DNA from: Paraburkholderia sp. BL23I1N1
Lineage (GTDB): Bacteria; Pseudomonadota; Gammaproteobacteria; Burkholderiales; Burkholderiaceae
Length of the DNA: 64,000 nt
Direction: 5' to 3'
Assembly: GCF_003610295.1 (NCBI RefSeq)
Contig: NZ_RAPV01000001.1
Span: 4,216,001-4,280,000 of the forward strand
Position numbers and translations under genes: made by a program. This document shows, in pieces, positions 63,730 through 64,000 of the stretch (positions are counted from its first letter, which is position 1; every line of letters starts with the position of its first letter). The notes below the pieces were generated by a model. It was not told the origin of the DNA. It saw only the letters and a list, made by a program, of their open reading frames with translations, and did no database searches.

Positions 63730-64000
63730 TGCCCGCCTTGAATGACTGTATGGGGAATGCGCAGTCGTTGCATGCTGCGTTGATGCCGATACTAGTAAAT
63801 TTTTTTTTATCGGTCAATTATTACTGGTGCGGTGCGGAATACTAATTCACCACCCGTTGTACGGCAATCTTATTCGTCATGCATGACAGAGTCGCCTCGG
63901 AGTGAAGGGGCGGACTCGTGATTATCCCCTTGTCTAATGCCCCGCGCGGCGCACCGTAACGTCGATGCAAAACGCTACGTAACATTCGCGTTCAACCCCA
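63730..64000. other. Terminal non-coding stretch
   Basis: A/T-richer than the rest of the window. It includes a T-tract near 63800 and no frame with coding character. It probably belongs to the upstream region of the transposase-like ORF and of a gene beyond the window. Confidence 0.4.

Overview
The window looks like a chromosomal segment of a Burkholderia/Paraburkholderia-type betaproteobacterium. The base composition is GC-rich. It carries a DUF4148 protein, a 16-strand-type porin ending in Phe, a LysR/class A beta-lactamase pair, a ferulate catabolic set and TctD/TctE-type two-component genes, all typical of that group. This is family recognition by eye; no database search was run.

Layout. 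1-7.8 kb: end of a surface-glycan locus (Wzx-like flippase, Wzy/EpsG-like polymerase, secreted sialidase-fold protein, a KpsS-like glycosyltransferase broken by a one-base frameshift, a GT2 enzyme, an extra KdsA and a GT4 enzyme behind a sigma-54-like promoter). The KpsS-like gene plus KdsA suggest a Kdo-containing glycan. 7.9-10.4 kb: a small conserved ORF, a DHA2 drug exporter and a DUF3303 gene.

10.8-31.9 kb is the most interesting part. Five small peptide genes encode a 26-residue leader ending in Gly-Gly. They surround a complete export apparatus: an ABC transporter with a C39 leader peptidase and two degenerate cNMP-type domains, a HlyD adaptor, a TolC/NodT-type outer-membrane channel and a cytoplasmic parvulin. 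The same locus holds a membrane Ser/Thr kinase with DUF4384, a PP2C phosphatase, a double-FHA membrane protein, a caspase-SUMF1 fusion, two DUF4399 proteins and a sigma-54 activator. I find sigma-54 (-24/-12) promoters in front of the peptide transcription units and in front of a nearby LRAT-fold gene. Two of the peptide promoters also share a dyad, CCAACA-N13-TGTTGG, at exactly the same distance (123 bases) upstream. I infer that phospho-signalling through kinase, phosphatase and FHA protein controls peptide production or export, with the activator switching on the peptide genes. The function of the peptides is unknown.

31.9-36.5 kb: LysR regulator divergent from a class A beta-lactamase, a DUF4126 membrane protein, a strong promoter-hairpin-terminator unit that looks like a small RNA, a PBECR-like nuclease-fold protein and TehA. 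36.7-41.5 kb: IclR regulator, citryl-CoA lyase-like enzyme, type III CoA-transferase, MFS carrier and a CheY-like protein. 41.9-49.8 kb: hydroxycinnamate (ferulate/p-coumarate) catabolism: porin, AAHS carrier, MarR regulator, Ech, Vdh and Fcs, with two matching palindromic operators. 50-54 kb: squalene/phytoene synthase-family protein, small exported proteins and a phospholipase C/AcpA-like phosphoesterase. 54.1-56.9 kb: SsuABC-type ABC importer. 57.2-61.4 kb: mirror-image two-component cluster (RR-HK-HK-RR). 61.5-64 kb: a Ser/Ala-rich small protein, a DUF347 membrane protein with a small exported partner, and an IS5-type transposase stub.
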